NCBI RefSeq assembly: GCF_902809835.1 | Contig: NZ_CADDWM010000012.1 | Location: forward strand, 186,001 to 250,000 | Source of the DNA: Agromyces sp. Marseille-P2726 | Lineage (GTDB): Bacteria; Actinomycetota; Actinomycetes; Actinomycetales; Microbacteriaceae | DNA: 64,000 nucleotides | Direction: 5' to 3' | Shown here: one piece after another, positions 42,269-50,223 of the stretch | How the letters are laid out: every line of letters starts with the position of its first letter | Position numbering within the stretch: the first letter of the stretch is position 1 | Notes under the pieces: generated by a model | What the model was told of the DNA's origin: nothing | Databases searched by the model: none | The model's input: the letters and a program-made list of their open reading frames with translations, nothing else | Program-made: the position numbers and the translations under genes

Positions 42269-42925
42269 TCAGCCCAGTCGGTAGCCCATTCCCCGAACGG
42301 TCGTGATGCGGTCGTGGCCGAGCTTGCCTCGCAGGTAGCGCACGTACACGTCGACGACGTTCGACCCCGGATCGAAGTCGTAGCCCCACACCCGGCTCAG
42401 CAGCTGCTCCCGGCTGAGCACCTGACCCGGGTGGCGGAAGAACTCCTCTGCGAGCGCGAACTCGCGTGCCGACAGGTCGACCTCCCTGCCGTCGACCGAG
42501 ACCCGGCGAGTGTGCAGGTCGAGCACGAGCCCGGCATGCTCCAAGCGGGATTCGGTCTCGGCCGGGGAGTCCGCGATCCGAAGCCGGATGCGCGCGAGCA
42601 GCTCGTCGAACCGGAACGGCTTCGGCATGTAGTCGTTCGCGCCCCCTGAGAGGCCTGCCACCGTGTCGGCCCCCGAGGTGCGCGCGGTGAGGATGATCAC
42701 CGGGAGCGTCGACCCCTGCCCCCGAAGCTGCTCGAGCACCGTGAACCCGTCCATGCCGGGCAGCCCGATGTCGAGCACCATGAGCGCGTGATCGCCGGTC
42801 AGGGCGCGCTCGAGGGCCTCGCGTCCATCGGCGACACGCTGCGTGCTGAACCCTGCGGCGCGCAGGCCCTTCTCGACGAACGAGGCGATGCGCTCCTCGT
42901 CTTCGGCGATGAGGATGCTGCTCAT
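42269..42925 (-). CDS. OmpR-family response regulator
   Basis: 218 residues. The receiver domain has the acidic pocket AEDEE (8-12), phosphoacceptor Asp52 (VLDIGLPGMDG), Thr80 and Lys102 (YMPKPF). The C-terminal winged helix has LSAREFALAEEFFRHPGQVLSREQLLSRVWG and NVVDVYVRYLRGKLG. It would bind direct or inverted repeats in promoters; the ATGAG-N4-CTCTCA motif near its neighbours is the obvious candidate. Its ATG overlaps the kinase stop by 4 nt. Confidence 0.95.
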   Translation of the reverse strand: MSSILIAEDEERIASFVEKGLRAAGFSTQRVADGREALERALTGDHALMVLDIGLPGMDGFTVLEQLRGQGSTLPVIILTARTSGADTVAGLSGGANDYMPKPFRFDELLARIRLRIADSPAETESRLEHAGLVLDLHTRRVSVDGREVDLSAREFALAEEFFRHPGQVLSREQLLSRVWGYDFDPGSNVVDVYVRYLRGKLGHDRITTVRGMGYRLG

Positions 42926-44361
42926 GCCGAATCACCCGGGGGGTGGAGCGGCAGGACGAGCGTGAAGGTGCTGCCGAAACCGGGTGTGCTGACGAGGTCG
43001 ACCCGGCCGCCGTGCGTCCTGGCGATCGCCTGAACGATCGAGAGCCCGAGACCGGAGCCCTTCACGCCACGACCAACGTCGACCCGGCCGAATCGTTCGA
43101 ACACCGCTGCCTGCGCCTCCTCGGGGATGCCGGGCCCTCGATCGGCGACCGCGAACGCCACGGTCGACGGGCCGTCACCCTTCTCAACGATACGACTGCC
43201 GATGGTGATGTCGCCGCCGCCGTGCGTGGCGGCATTCGCCGCCAGCTGGAGGATCGCCTGCGTCACCCGCGCTGCATCGAGTGTCGCCGTGCCCTCGGCC
43301 ACGGGGCCCTCCGTGACCCGTGCTCCATCGATCGCCTGGGCCTTGGCGATGACCGCTCGGGTGAGGGCGCCGACGTCGACGGGCTCGAGCACGAGGTTGC
43401 GCGTCGACCCGGCCTCGAGCGCGCTCGAGATGTCGGCCACGAGGTCGGCCATGCGGTCGAGCTCCTCGATGGCGAGTCCGCGCGTCTCCTCGACGTCGGC
43501 CGGCGACGACGGATCGAGCAGCTCGAGGTGCCCGCGCACGATCGTGATCGGCGTCTTCAGCTCGTGCCCGACATCGTCGAGCAGGCGACGCTGTCCCTCC
43601 AGCGCGCCGTCGAGGCGGTCGAGCATCTCGTTGAACGTCCGAGCCAACTGCGAGACGTCGTCGTTGCCGTGCACGTCCACGCGCTCCGACGATGCGGTCG
43701 CGGTGATGCGGGCCGCGGTCTCGCGCAGGCGTCGGAGGGGGCCGAGCAGCCGCCCCGAAACCAGCCACCCCACGACGGCGGCGGCGGCAACGGTGACCGC
43801 GGCTGAGATGGCGAAGGTGCGCGCCGCGGCATCCAGGTCTGCCAGCGAACCTCGCACGTCGTACGCTGCCACGAAGATGCCCTGCTGCGGGTCGTTCGCC
43901 AGCCGCACGGGCGTGGCGATGTAGCGCAGGGCGTCGTCGCCGCTGACGAACGTTCCCATGACGACGTTGCCGCCCGCGGTCTCGTCGACCACCCTCGGCA
44001 CGAGCGAGGGATACGCGTCGAGCGGGACGTCGACGTTGACGCCGGGAACCAGCGCCGCTCGCCCGTCGATGATGCCCAGGGTGCCCTCGTTGCGATCGGG
44101 ATTGATCTGCTGCACGACCGCGCGCAACGCCGGCTCCAGCCCGGTCCACTGGCCCTCGGTGACGACGATCCGCGCGTTCTCGACGGTGGTGGTGAGCCGG
44201 TCGTCGATGTTCGCGAGGATCCGCTCGCGCTGCACCACATGCGCGAACGCACCCGCCAGGAAGACGCCGATCGCGGCCACGATGACGACGATCCCGACGA
44301 TCCGGGCTCGCACCGGGAACGAAGCGCGTCGGGGCGCCTGCGTCGCTTCGGTCTGGGCCAT
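42922..44361 (-). CDS. Sensor histidine kinase
   Basis: 479 residues. Helix 1 (21-41), an extracytoplasmic sensor of about 140 residues, helix 2 (184-205), a HAMP linker, the dimerisation box with His266 (LDDVGHELKTPITIVRGHLELL), and an ATPase domain with N-box LAANAATHGGG, DRGPGIP and GSGLGLSIVQAI. It phosphorylates the regulator encoded next. A GATAAT box lies 7 nt before ATG 44361, which suggests leaderless transcription; ATG 44370 would overlap that box. Regulon motif B lies about 50 nt upstream, so autoregulation is likely. The stimulus is unknown. Confidence 0.94.
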   Translation of the reverse strand: MAQTEATQAPRRASFPVRARIVGIVVIVAAIGVFLAGAFAHVVQRERILANIDDRLTTTVENARIVVTEGQWTGLEPALRAVVQQINPDRNEGTLGIIDGRAALVPGVNVDVPLDAYPSLVPRVVDETAGGNVVMGTFVSGDDALRYIATPVRLANDPQQGIFVAAYDVRGSLADLDAAARTFAISAAVTVAAAAVVGWLVSGRLLGPLRRLRETAARITATASSERVDVHGNDDVSQLARTFNEMLDRLDGALEGQRRLLDDVGHELKTPITIVRGHLELLDPSSPADVEETRGLAIEELDRMADLVADISSALEAGSTRNLVLEPVDVGALTRAVIAKAQAIDGARVTEGPVAEGTATLDAARVTQAILQLAANAATHGGGDITIGSRIVEKGDGPSTVAFAVADRGPGIPEEAQAAVFERFGRVDVGRGVKGSGLGLSIVQAIARTHGGRVDLVSTPGFGSTFTLVLPLHPPGDSA

Positions 44362-44412
44362 GCCCCTCATTATCTCGGCGGCTCTGCGGGCGGATGCCGC
44401 GCGCGCTCGAGG

Positions 44413-44443
44413 ATGAGGAACCTCTCATGCGCGGCTCATGCGC
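44413..44443. promoter_or_regulatory. Regulon motif, copy B, with direct repeat
   Basis: ATGAG-GAAC-CTCTCA (44413-44427) merges into two copies of CTCATGCGC (44424-44432 and 44435-44443) with an 11-bp period, the spacing OmpR-type dimers use. It lies between the divergent kinase and phosphotransferase genes. Confidence 0.7.
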
Positions 44444-44476
44444 CTCTCGCCTCGGATCGGTGACATGGAGAAGGTC

Positions 44477-45661
44477 ATGAGGAACACGGAACCCACGGTC
44501 GCAGAACTCGTCGCCGAGGCGGTCGCCGCGGGCGGCGAGCGAGTGCGTTCGGCTGAGCTCGTCTCGACCGAGGTGTCGGACGACGCCCGCCTCAACGCCG
44601 TGTCGGTCGAGGTGGACGGCGCCGAGCCTCGCCTCTACTACGTACGCGAACCGGCCGACGGCGGCCTTCCGCAGCTCTGGCTGCATCCCGACGACCCGCG
44701 GCTGCCCGCGCTCCAGGCCGTCGCGTTCCCGCACGCGGTGAGCATCGTCCTCGGTCGGATGTCGCTGCCGACCCGAGTGGACGAGCTCGAGCTGCGCAGC
44801 TATCGGCCCGGTCGCCGCGCGGTGGCCCGCGTGGTGGTCGGCGGCCGGCTGCTCTGGCTCAAGGTGGTTCGCCCGACCCGGGTCGAGCGCATCGCCGCAT
44901 CCCATCGGGCGCTCGCCGGCGCCGGACTCCCGGTGCCACCGCTCCTGTCGTGGTCGCCCGCCGGCCTGCTCGTGCAGGGCACGGCCGAGGGAGTGCCGAT
45001 GGCCGACGTCACGCGCACCGCCTCCCCCGACGCGATCATCGCCGCCGTCGACCGCATGCGTGCCGGCCTGGCCGGCGCGACGCTCGACCATCCGGTCCGT
45101 CCGGTGGTGCGAGGCCGCAGCGCCTGGTATGCGGATGTCCTCGCGAACGTCTCCGGCGAGCTCGGTGCTCGCGCCGGGCGGCTCGCCGCATGGGTGGGCG
45201 ACCGGGAAACGACATCCCCGGCATCCGTCGCCGTCCATGGCGACCTGCACCTCGGTCAGCTCTTCTCGCGATCGGCCGACGACCCCACGGTCGTCGGGGT
45301 CATCGACGTCGACACCGCCGGATTGGGCGACCCCGCCGACGACTCGGCCGCGTTCATCTCGAATGCGCTGGCTGCGGCCGGACTCAACGACGACCCGGGC
45401 GACTCGGCTCGGCTCACGGAGCTGGCGCGACACGCGTTCCGCGCCTGGACCGTCGGCACTGCCGAGGATCCCGAAGTCGCCGAGCGGGTTCGACGCTCGC
45501 TGGTCGAGCACCTCCTTGCCCAGGCCGCGCAGCTCGCCGACCTCGCCGACCGCCCCGGCCTCGCCGACCGCCCCGGCCTCGCCGACCGCCTGCTGGGGGA
45601 CGCCGAGGCGATCGCGGCCGGCGACGAACCCGAGGGACCCCGAGGTGGTGGAGCCGGATGA
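44477..45661 (+). CDS. Aminoglycoside-phosphotransferase-like kinase
   Basis: 394 residues. The C-terminal two thirds carry the APH/choline-kinase core: VARVVVGGRLLWLKVVRPTRVERIAASHRALAGAGLPVPPLL (ATP lobe), catalytic loop VHGDLHLGQLF (His-Gly-Asp), and metal motif VGVIDVDTAGLGDPADD. The tail has a tandem DNA repeat encoding ADRPGL twice. Substrates of such kinases range from sugars and choline to antibiotics; unknown here. ATG 44477 follows GGAGAAGG; ATG 44465 is the alternative. Regulon motif B lies upstream. Confidence 0.85.
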   Translation: MRNTEPTVAELVAEAVAAGGERVRSAELVSTEVSDDARLNAVSVEVDGAEPRLYYVREPADGGLPQLWLHPDDPRLPALQAVAFPHAVSIVLGRMSLPTRVDELELRSYRPGRRAVARVVVGGRLLWLKVVRPTRVERIAASHRALAGAGLPVPPLLSWSPAGLLVQGTAEGVPMADVTRTASPDAIIAAVDRMRAGLAGATLDHPVRPVVRGRSAWYADVLANVSGELGARAGRLAAWVGDRETTSPASVAVHGDLHLGQLFSRSADDPTVVGVIDVDTAGLGDPADDSAAFISNALAAAGLNDDPGDSARLTELARHAFRAWTVGTAEDPEVAERVRRSLVEHLLAQAAQLADLADRPGLADRPGLADRLLGDAEAIAAGDEPEGPRGGGAG

Positions 45662-45677
45662 GCGGAGATGAGGGCAG

Positions 45678-45702
45678 ATGAGAGGCCTCTCAGACTGCTC
45701 TC
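45678..45702. promoter_or_regulatory. Regulon motif, copy C
   Basis: ATGAG-AGGC-CTCTCA (45678-45692), followed by a second CTCTC 11 bp after the first (45698-45702). It lies 17 nt after the phosphotransferase stop and about 100 nt before the Ser/Pro/Thr-rich membrane protein gene. Confidence 0.65.
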
Positions 45703-45800
45703 CCCGCCACCTCATTCCCGCTCGAGATCCTGAACATGAACCCAGGCGGCCCCCCGAGACTCCGGCGGATCCGCCGCCAGCAAGGAAGAAAGAGGACATC

Positions 45801-46148
45801 ATGCAAGCGAAGAAGTGGATCATCATCGGCGCGGCCGGCACCCTGGGTCTGGGCATCATCGCCGGCGGCGCGGCGGCGGTCGCCGACTCGATGGACTTGC
45901 GCGATGTGAGCGATGTCAGCACCGTGCAGCCGGTCGAGGGCACCACCACCGATGACCGGACCGACGGCGTGAAGACCGCCGTGTCGCCCAGCTCGTCCCC
46001 CGTCTCGACGCAGAGCCCCGCCACCCCGGTCTCGTCGCAGAGCCCCGCCACCGCGCCCACCGCGGCCGCGCCCACCGCGGTCACGCCGCCGAGTGCGCAG
46101 TCGCCGGCCACCGCGGCATCCGTCGCCTCGGCGAACTCGCCCAGCTGA
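45801..46148 (+). CDS. Membrane-anchored Ser/Thr/Pro/Ala-rich protein
   Basis: 115 residues: MQAKKW, one transmembrane helix at about 7-30 (IIIGAAGTLGLGIIAGGAAAVA), then an extracellular low-complexity region with repeated SPATPVSSQSPATAPTAAAPT units. It could be a wall-spanning stalk or a cleavable signal anchor. AGAGGAC precedes the ATG. Regulon motif C is upstream and a strong terminator follows, so it is its own unit. Function unknown. Confidence 0.7.
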   Translation: MQAKKWIIIGAAGTLGLGIIAGGAAAVADSMDLRDVSDVSTVQPVEGTTTDDRTDGVKTAVSPSSSPVSTQSPATPVSSQSPATAPTAAAPTAVTPPSAQSPATAASVASANSPS

Positions 46149-46161
46149 CGTCAGCCCCTGT

Positions 46162-46202
46162 GAACGGCGCTCGCCCCGGTTCTCCCGGAGCGAGCGCCGT
46201 TC
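46162..46202 (+). terminator. Strong terminator hairpin
   Basis: A perfect 12-bp stem AACGGCGCTCGC / GCGAGCGCCGTT with a 15-nt loop, followed by CTTGT, 14 nt after the stop of the Ser/Pro/Thr-rich membrane protein gene. Confidence 0.8.
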
Positions 46203-46231
46203 TTGTGCGTCAGCGGCGTATGCTGTCGGCC

Positions 46232-46651
46232 GTGGCGCATCCGAGGGTGGTCGATCCCGGGCATCCGCTCGTCGAACGCGTGCGGGCCATCTGCTTCGAG
46301 TTGCCCGAGGTCGTCGAAATCGAGGCGTGGGGGCGGCCGACCTTCCGAGCCGCCAAGCCGATCTTCGTACACGTGGCGGCCACCGCGGAGCGGCCGCTGT
46401 CGATCGTCGTGAAGACCGACCCCGAGGAGCATCCCGCGCTCACCCAGGACGGCCGCTTCTACGGGGTTCCGTACTACGACCGCGCGCGCTGGATCGGGGC
46501 CGACCTCGACCGGCCCGACACCGACTGGACGCTGCTCGCAGAGCTCATCGAGACGTCGTACCGGCAGGTCGCCAACCGACGGCAGCTTCGCGTGCTGGAT
46601 GCGTTGCGGCCCGAGCATGCGGCCGAGGGATCGCAGCCAGAACGGCGGTGA
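46232..46651 (+). CDS. MmcQ/YjbR-family protein
   Basis: 139 residues with the YjbR fold: VERVRAICFELPEVVEIEAWGRPTFRAAKPIFVHVA, then LSIVVKTDPEEHPAL, GRFYGVPYYDRARWIGADLDRPDTDWTLLAELIETSYRQVANRR. The family binds DNA in some descriptions, but its role is unproven. TATGCT (46219-46224) is 7 nt before GTG 46232, so the mRNA is probably leaderless; the ATG at 46220 lies within that box and is unlikely. Confidence 0.82.
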   Translation: MAHPRVVDPGHPLVERVRAICFELPEVVEIEAWGRPTFRAAKPIFVHVAATAERPLSIVVKTDPEEHPALTQDGRFYGVPYYDRARWIGADLDRPDTDWTLLAELIETSYRQVANRRQLRVLDALRPEHAAEGSQPERR

Positions 46652-46751
46652 CCGCTCCGCACGCTGGGCGCCCGCCGATTGGCGAGATCGAACCACGTGG
46701 GATAGAGTGACGTGGTTGCCTGATCGCCGATGAACGCTGGCGACATCGCAC

Positions 46752-46824
46752 GCGCCCGTAGCTCAACGGATAGAGCATCTGACTACGGATCAGAAGGTTG
46801 GGGGTTCGAATCCCTCCGGGCGCG
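46752..46824 (+). tRNA. tRNA-Arg(ACG)
   Basis: The acceptor GCGCCCG pairs with CGGGCGC; discriminator G at 46824, no encoded CCA. The anticodon stem TCTGA/TCAGA encloses CTACGGA with anticodon ACG at 46785-46787. The T-loop GGTTCGAATCC is intact. A34 of this tRNA is the substrate of TadA, encoded at 53896. Confidence 0.96.
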
Positions 46825-46842
46825 CTCTGTGTTGAGACAGGT

Positions 46843-46871
46843 GAGACGGCTCGCGAAAGCGGGCCGTTCTC
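46843..46871 (+). terminator. Terminator after tRNA-Arg
   Basis: GAGACGGCTCGC-GAAA-GCGGGCCGTTCTC: an imperfect 12-bp stem with a GAAA tetraloop followed by ATTT, 19 nt after the tRNA. Confidence 0.75.
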
Positions 46872-46936
46872 ATTTGCGCCGGTCGCTCATCGAGGTCGGT
46901 CCCGGTGCCCGCTCGCAGTTCAGCAGCGACCAGGGT

Positions 46937-46990
46937 CCGGATGTCATGTGTCATCGGACCATCACCGATGTCATCCGGCCCCGGTATGCT
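46937..46990 (+). promoter_or_regulatory. Promoter region with inverted repeat
   Basis: A TATGCT -10 box at 46985-46990 is preceded by inverted elements CCGGATG...CATCGG and CCGATG...CATCCGG (46937-46978). Nothing else is recognisable in the 350 nt between the tRNA terminator and the membrane protein start at 47176. Confidence 0.4.
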
Positions 46991-47175
46991 CACCACATCT
47001 GATTCCCGAAGTCGAGAGTCCGGATATGAGGGGTGTACGTGCCCGGCTCCGCCGGGTGACGTCGTGTCTGGGAGTGCCGCGCTTGCGCGGCGCGCCGACC
47101 GGCGAGTCCGGCCGCTGGGGGCGACCTAGGGCGGTCGGTGACCGCGTGTCGCCCGCCTTTCCCGCGGCTGCGATC

Positions 47176-48474
47176 ATGCGCGTCGTGTACTCCACGCTCA
47201 TCGCCGTCGCGGTCGCCGTGCTGCTCTTCCACGAGTTCACCACCGCGTTCGCCGGTCTCGACGCAGCCCCGACAACCGCTGGTGCAGCGCGCGGCGGCGG
47301 TGGGCTCGGCCCGGGGCACGTGGTCTGGGCGCTTCCGGCCATCGCCCTCGCGGCGGTCGTGGGCGCCGGCCTCGTCGTGGCATCCGGCACGCAATCGGGG
47401 CACTGGGTCCTCGAGAGGCTGGGCGTGCCGTGGCCGGTGCGCGATGCGCGACCCCAGGCCAACGGGCTGGCGTGGGCCGCGATCGGCGTGCTCGGCGTGT
47501 ACTTCACCGATGAGGCCTTCGCAGCGTTCCCCGGCGGCTCGCAGGTGGCCGCGCTCACCCTCGGAGGGGTGCTGGGGTACGGCACCATGCGGCTGCACCG
47601 ACATGCCATCGAGCACGAGGCGTACCGCACGTTCAACCTCGTGGCGATGCTGCTCGCCGCGGGCAGTCTCGCGAGCATGGGCACCACATCGACGGGCGCC
47701 TGGTGGACCGAGAACTTCAGCACCCTCGGCACGTCCGACGACCTCGCGGCCGCGTGCTTCAACGTCGGCATCGTGGTCTCGGGCGCCGGCATGGCCGTCA
47801 TGTCGGGCTCGCTCACGAGGGCGATTCCCGAGGCACGCTTCGGGGCGCGCCGCGGCGGCGTGCTCGCCATGCGCGTGCTCATCATCGCGATCGGAGTGAG
47901 CCTCGTCGGCGTGGGACTCGTGCCCATCGACGGGGCCACCGATCTCCACAACCTGGCCGCCTGCGGTGCGGCAGGTTCGTTCGCCGTGCTCTGCCTCGGA
48001 ATCCGGCTGTGGGCGCGCCGGCTGCCCCGGCCCTTGCTCATCGCCTCGTACGCGTCCATCGCGATCGAGGTGGTCGCGATGATCGCCTACGACGGGATCG
48101 GCCTCTTCAACCTCACGGTCTTCGAGATCGTGGCGTTCACCCTCGTGTTCGCGTGGTTGATCGCGCTGGTCGCGATCACTCATTCCTCCTCGTCGGGCGA
48201 GGCGACGGATGCCGCAGGCGAGGCGAAGCGTCGACGGCGACCGCCGCGATGCGAGCGCCGCCTCGTCTGCGTCGAGCATGAGGCTCCGGTGCGTCGGTTC
48301 CGCGGGCCGCCTCCCGCTCGCGCGCACCCGCCGCGCCGAGGGGATCCACGACCCCGACGCAACCCCGGGTGCCGACCGTGCTCCGCAGGCTATGGTCGAG
48401 GAACGTCCCGATCGTCGCAGGAGGAACATGAGCACCGAAGCGCAGCGCGCCGAGATCACGATCGAACGCAATGA
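47176..48474 (+). CDS. DUF998-like membrane protein with basic tail
   Basis: 432 residues. About eight transmembrane helices lie between residues 1 and 340 (YSTLIAVAVAVLLFHEF, LPAIALAAVVGAGLVVAS, TFNLVAMLLAAGSLA, VLIIAIGVSLVGVGLVP, EIVAFTLVFAWLIALVAITH), in the style of DUF998. The last 85 residues are strikingly Arg/Pro-rich and run 47 nt into the next gene, which suggests that the true stop was lost by a frameshift near 48200, or that the tail is read-through. In-frame starts at 47025 and 47146 exist but add only Arg-rich sequence. Function unknown. Confidence 0.65.
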   Translation: MRVVYSTLIAVAVAVLLFHEFTTAFAGLDAAPTTAGAARGGGGLGPGHVVWALPAIALAAVVGAGLVVASGTQSGHWVLERLGVPWPVRDARPQANGLAWAAIGVLGVYFTDEAFAAFPGGSQVAALTLGGVLGYGTMRLHRHAIEHEAYRTFNLVAMLLAAGSLASMGTTSTGAWWTENFSTLGTSDDLAAACFNVGIVVSGAGMAVMSGSLTRAIPEARFGARRGGVLAMRVLIIAIGVSLVGVGLVPIDGATDLHNLAACGAAGSFAVLCLGIRLWARRLPRPLLIASYASIAIEVVAMIAYDGIGLFNLTVFEIVAFTLVFAWLIALVAITHSSSSGEATDAAGEAKRRRRPPRCERRLVCVEHEAPVRRFRGPPPARAHPPRRGDPRPRRNPGCRPCSAGYGRGTSRSSQEEHEHRSAARRDHDRTQ

Positions 48475-48733
48475 CGAGGCCCGCCGTTACGAGCTGAGAC
48501 TCGACGGAGACCTCGCCGGCTATGCCCAGTTCCGCACCAACCCTCAACGCATCACGTTCACCCACACCGTGGTCCTGCCCGAGTACGGCGGCAAGGGGCT
48601 CGGGAGTCGACTCGCGAAGCACGTGCTCGACGACGCCGTGGAACGAGGCGACACCATCGTCCCCGTGTGCCCGTTCATCGGCCACTTCCTGAAGGAACAC
48701 CCCGAGTACGAGGCGTCCGTCGACTGGCCCTGA
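48428..48733 (+). CDS. GNAT-like N-acetyltransferase (YidJ/NATD1 type)
   Basis: 101 residues, the short GCN5-related form: YELRLDGDLAGYAQFRTNPQRITFTHTVVLPEYGGKGLGSRLAKHVLDDAVERGDTIVPVCPFIGHFLKEHPEY. The acetyl-CoA loop is YGGKGLGSRL and the C-P-F-I motif is typical of this subgroup. The acceptor is unknown. AGGAGGAAC precedes the ATG. Confidence 0.88.
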   Translation: MSTEAQRAEITIERNDEARRYELRLDGDLAGYAQFRTNPQRITFTHTVVLPEYGGKGLGSRLAKHVLDDAVERGDTIVPVCPFIGHFLKEHPEYEASVDWP

Positions 48734-48938
48734 CCCCTCGAATTGCCCCCATTCGGGGCGATGCGCGACGACCAGTCGCGCCGTTACTCTTCGAAGAGCC
48801 CGAGTCGGCCCGAACCTGACGGGCTCGTCGCGCAACGACGAACTCCGGGATCGCGGTCTCCGTCGATCCCTCGGGACCTGCTCGCCGAGCTCTGTTCGGG
48901 TCGCTCGGCGGGGGAGGCCTCCTGGCGAGGCCCGCGGT

Positions 48939-48964
48939 GGGGTGGGAGGTAGGGTTCCCACCCC
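48939..48964 (-). terminator. Terminator of the MarR gene
   Basis: GGGGTGGGA / TCCCACCCC, a perfect 9-bp stem with an 8-nt loop, 15 nt downstream of the MarR stop on the minus strand. The 200 nt to its left hold no gene that I can see. Confidence 0.65.
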
Positions 48965-48979
48965 GCCGTCCCTCGCCCG

Positions 48980-49444
48980 TCAGGCGCGACGAACCGGCTC
49001 GTGCGGCTCCGCGACGCTGTGGCGCAGGCGGTCGCAGAGTTCGGTGAGCTGCTGCAGCTCGGCGTCGTCGAGCGCGTGCCCGACGTGGCGCTCGATCGCC
49101 TCGACGTGCTGCAGCGCCACGCGTCGGTAGAGCTCGAACCCCTCGGCGGTGATGCCCACGATCGTGCCGCGACCGTCGTCGGGGTCGTGCCGTTTCGCAA
49201 CGAGGCCCCGAGCCACGAGTCGGTCGACGAGACGGCTGACGCTCGGCTGCGTGATGAGCACGTTGCGGTTGAGCTCCTTCAGGCGAAGCTTGCGCCCGGG
49301 CGCCCGGGCGATGTTGAAGAGCACGTCGTACTCATTCAGCGAGATGATCTCGCTCGGGAACTCCGCGGCAAGGGCGCGCATGATCGTGACCTGGGCGCGG
49401 AAGAGCGACTCCCAGGCGGCTACCGTGATCGCGCGATCAGCCAC
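48980..49444 (-). CDS. MarR-family transcriptional regulator
   Basis: 154 residues: a helical dimerisation start (WESLFRAQVTIMRALAAEF), then the winged helix-turn-helix EYDVLFNIARAPGRKLRLKELNRNVLITQPSVSRLVDRLVARGLVAKRHDPDDGRGTIVGITAEG, and C-terminal helices. The wing motif DPDDGRG is diagnostic. The GTG follows AAGGGAG by 7 nt. Upstream, AGGGAACCTCG occurs twice about 21 bp apart (near 49493 and 49514), a possible operator. No clear target gene is adjacent. Confidence 0.9.
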   Translation of the reverse strand: MADRAITVAAWESLFRAQVTIMRALAAEFPSEIISLNEYDVLFNIARAPGRKLRLKELNRNVLITQPSVSRLVDRLVARGLVAKRHDPDDGRGTIVGITAEGFELYRRVALQHVEAIERHVGHALDDAELQQLTELCDRLRHSVAEPHEPVRRA

Positions 49445-49537
49445 GCGGAGCTCCCTTCGACTGCGGCCGGCGAACGGCCGGTGCTCCAAGGATAGGGAAC
49501 CTCGTCGCGAGGGCAGGGAACCTCGCCGGGGACGGTT

Positions 49538-49571
49538 GAGGGCCGGTCGTAGAGGCTGACGACCGGCCCTC
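49538..49571. terminator. Orphan strong hairpin
   Basis: GAGGGCCGGTCGT / ACGACCGGCCCTC: a perfect 13-bp stem with an 8-nt loop, between the divergent MarR and ArsR genes, where no coding transcript needs to end. It may close a small RNA transcribed leftward from the AT-rich stretch at 49640-49690. The rest of the 380-nt gap shows a 22-bp tandem duplication (49720-49763) and no gene. Confidence 0.5.
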
Positions 49572-49773
49572 TCCCTTGCACCAAGAGTGTCCTGCAATCA
49601 CATTCCGCACCGACCGCCACAGCAAACAGTCGGTGCGTAACCGAATATATAACGGATCGGTAACGGCGTCTAGTTATCGTTCTGTGATTCTTTCCGAAGG
49701 TCGCTTCGGGTCGTCCGAACCCTCGTGAAGAACGACCAGGACCCTCGTGAAGAAGGACCAGGCCGGCCTGTGG

Positions 49774-49793
49774 GATAATGGATTCATCAATCC
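49774..49793 (+). promoter_or_regulatory. Promoter and operator of the ArsR-SulP operon
   Basis: A -10 box GATAAT (49774-49779) is directly followed by the inverted repeat GGATT-CATC-AATCC (49780-49793) and by ATCAATCC repeats. An ArsR dimer bound here would block transcription start, the usual autorepression. Confidence 0.6.
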
Positions 49794-49824
49794 ATCAATC
49801 CATCAACCGAACGGATGTCACGAC

Positions 49825-50223
49825 GTGACCCCCGACTCCCAACTTCCGCTGTACGAGGTCAAGGCCAACCTCTTCAAGGGCCTCGCGCATCCGCTTCGCG
49901 TACGTGTGCTCGAGGTGCTGTCGTCGGCGTCCGAGACGTCCGTCTCCCAGTTGCTCGAGGCAACGGGGCTCGAGGCCTCGCACCTCTCCCAGCACCTGGC
50001 GGTGCTCAAGCGCAACCTCCTGGTGCGCGCCGACCGTCGCGGCAACCAGGTGTACTACCGGCTCGCCTATCCGCAGGTCGCCGAACTGCTGCGCGTCGCT
50101 CGGGCCCTGCTCGGGCAGATCCTCGAGACGACGGAACGTCAGCTCGTCGAGCAGGCCGCACTGCCCGAGATCCCCCCGCCGCCCCGGGAGGGCGCGGCCC
50201 GAGCGGCAGGACGCAGGTCATGA
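49825..50223 (+). CDS. ArsR-family regulator
   Basis: 132 residues: LYEVKANLFKGLAHPLRVRVLEVLSSASETSVSQLLEATGLEASHLSQHLAVLKRNLLVRADRRGNQVYYRLAYPQVAELL, a standard ArsR/SmtB winged helix. The ELCVCDL metal motif of helix 3 is absent (SVSQLLEATG), so it senses something other than a metal at that site. It overlaps the SulP start by 4 nt and so most likely controls that transporter. Confidence 0.9.
   Translation: MTPDSQLPLYEVKANLFKGLAHPLRVRVLEVLSSASETSVSQLLEATGLEASHLSQHLAVLKRNLLVRADRRGNQVYYRLAYPQVAELLRVARALLGQILETTERQLVEQAALPEIPPPPREGAARAAGRRS

Noticed and set aside
43184..46111. A 975-residue minus-strand frame across the kinase and phosphotransferase genes
   Set aside because: It covers real genes in the wrong frame or strand, is low in complexity and lacks any motif.
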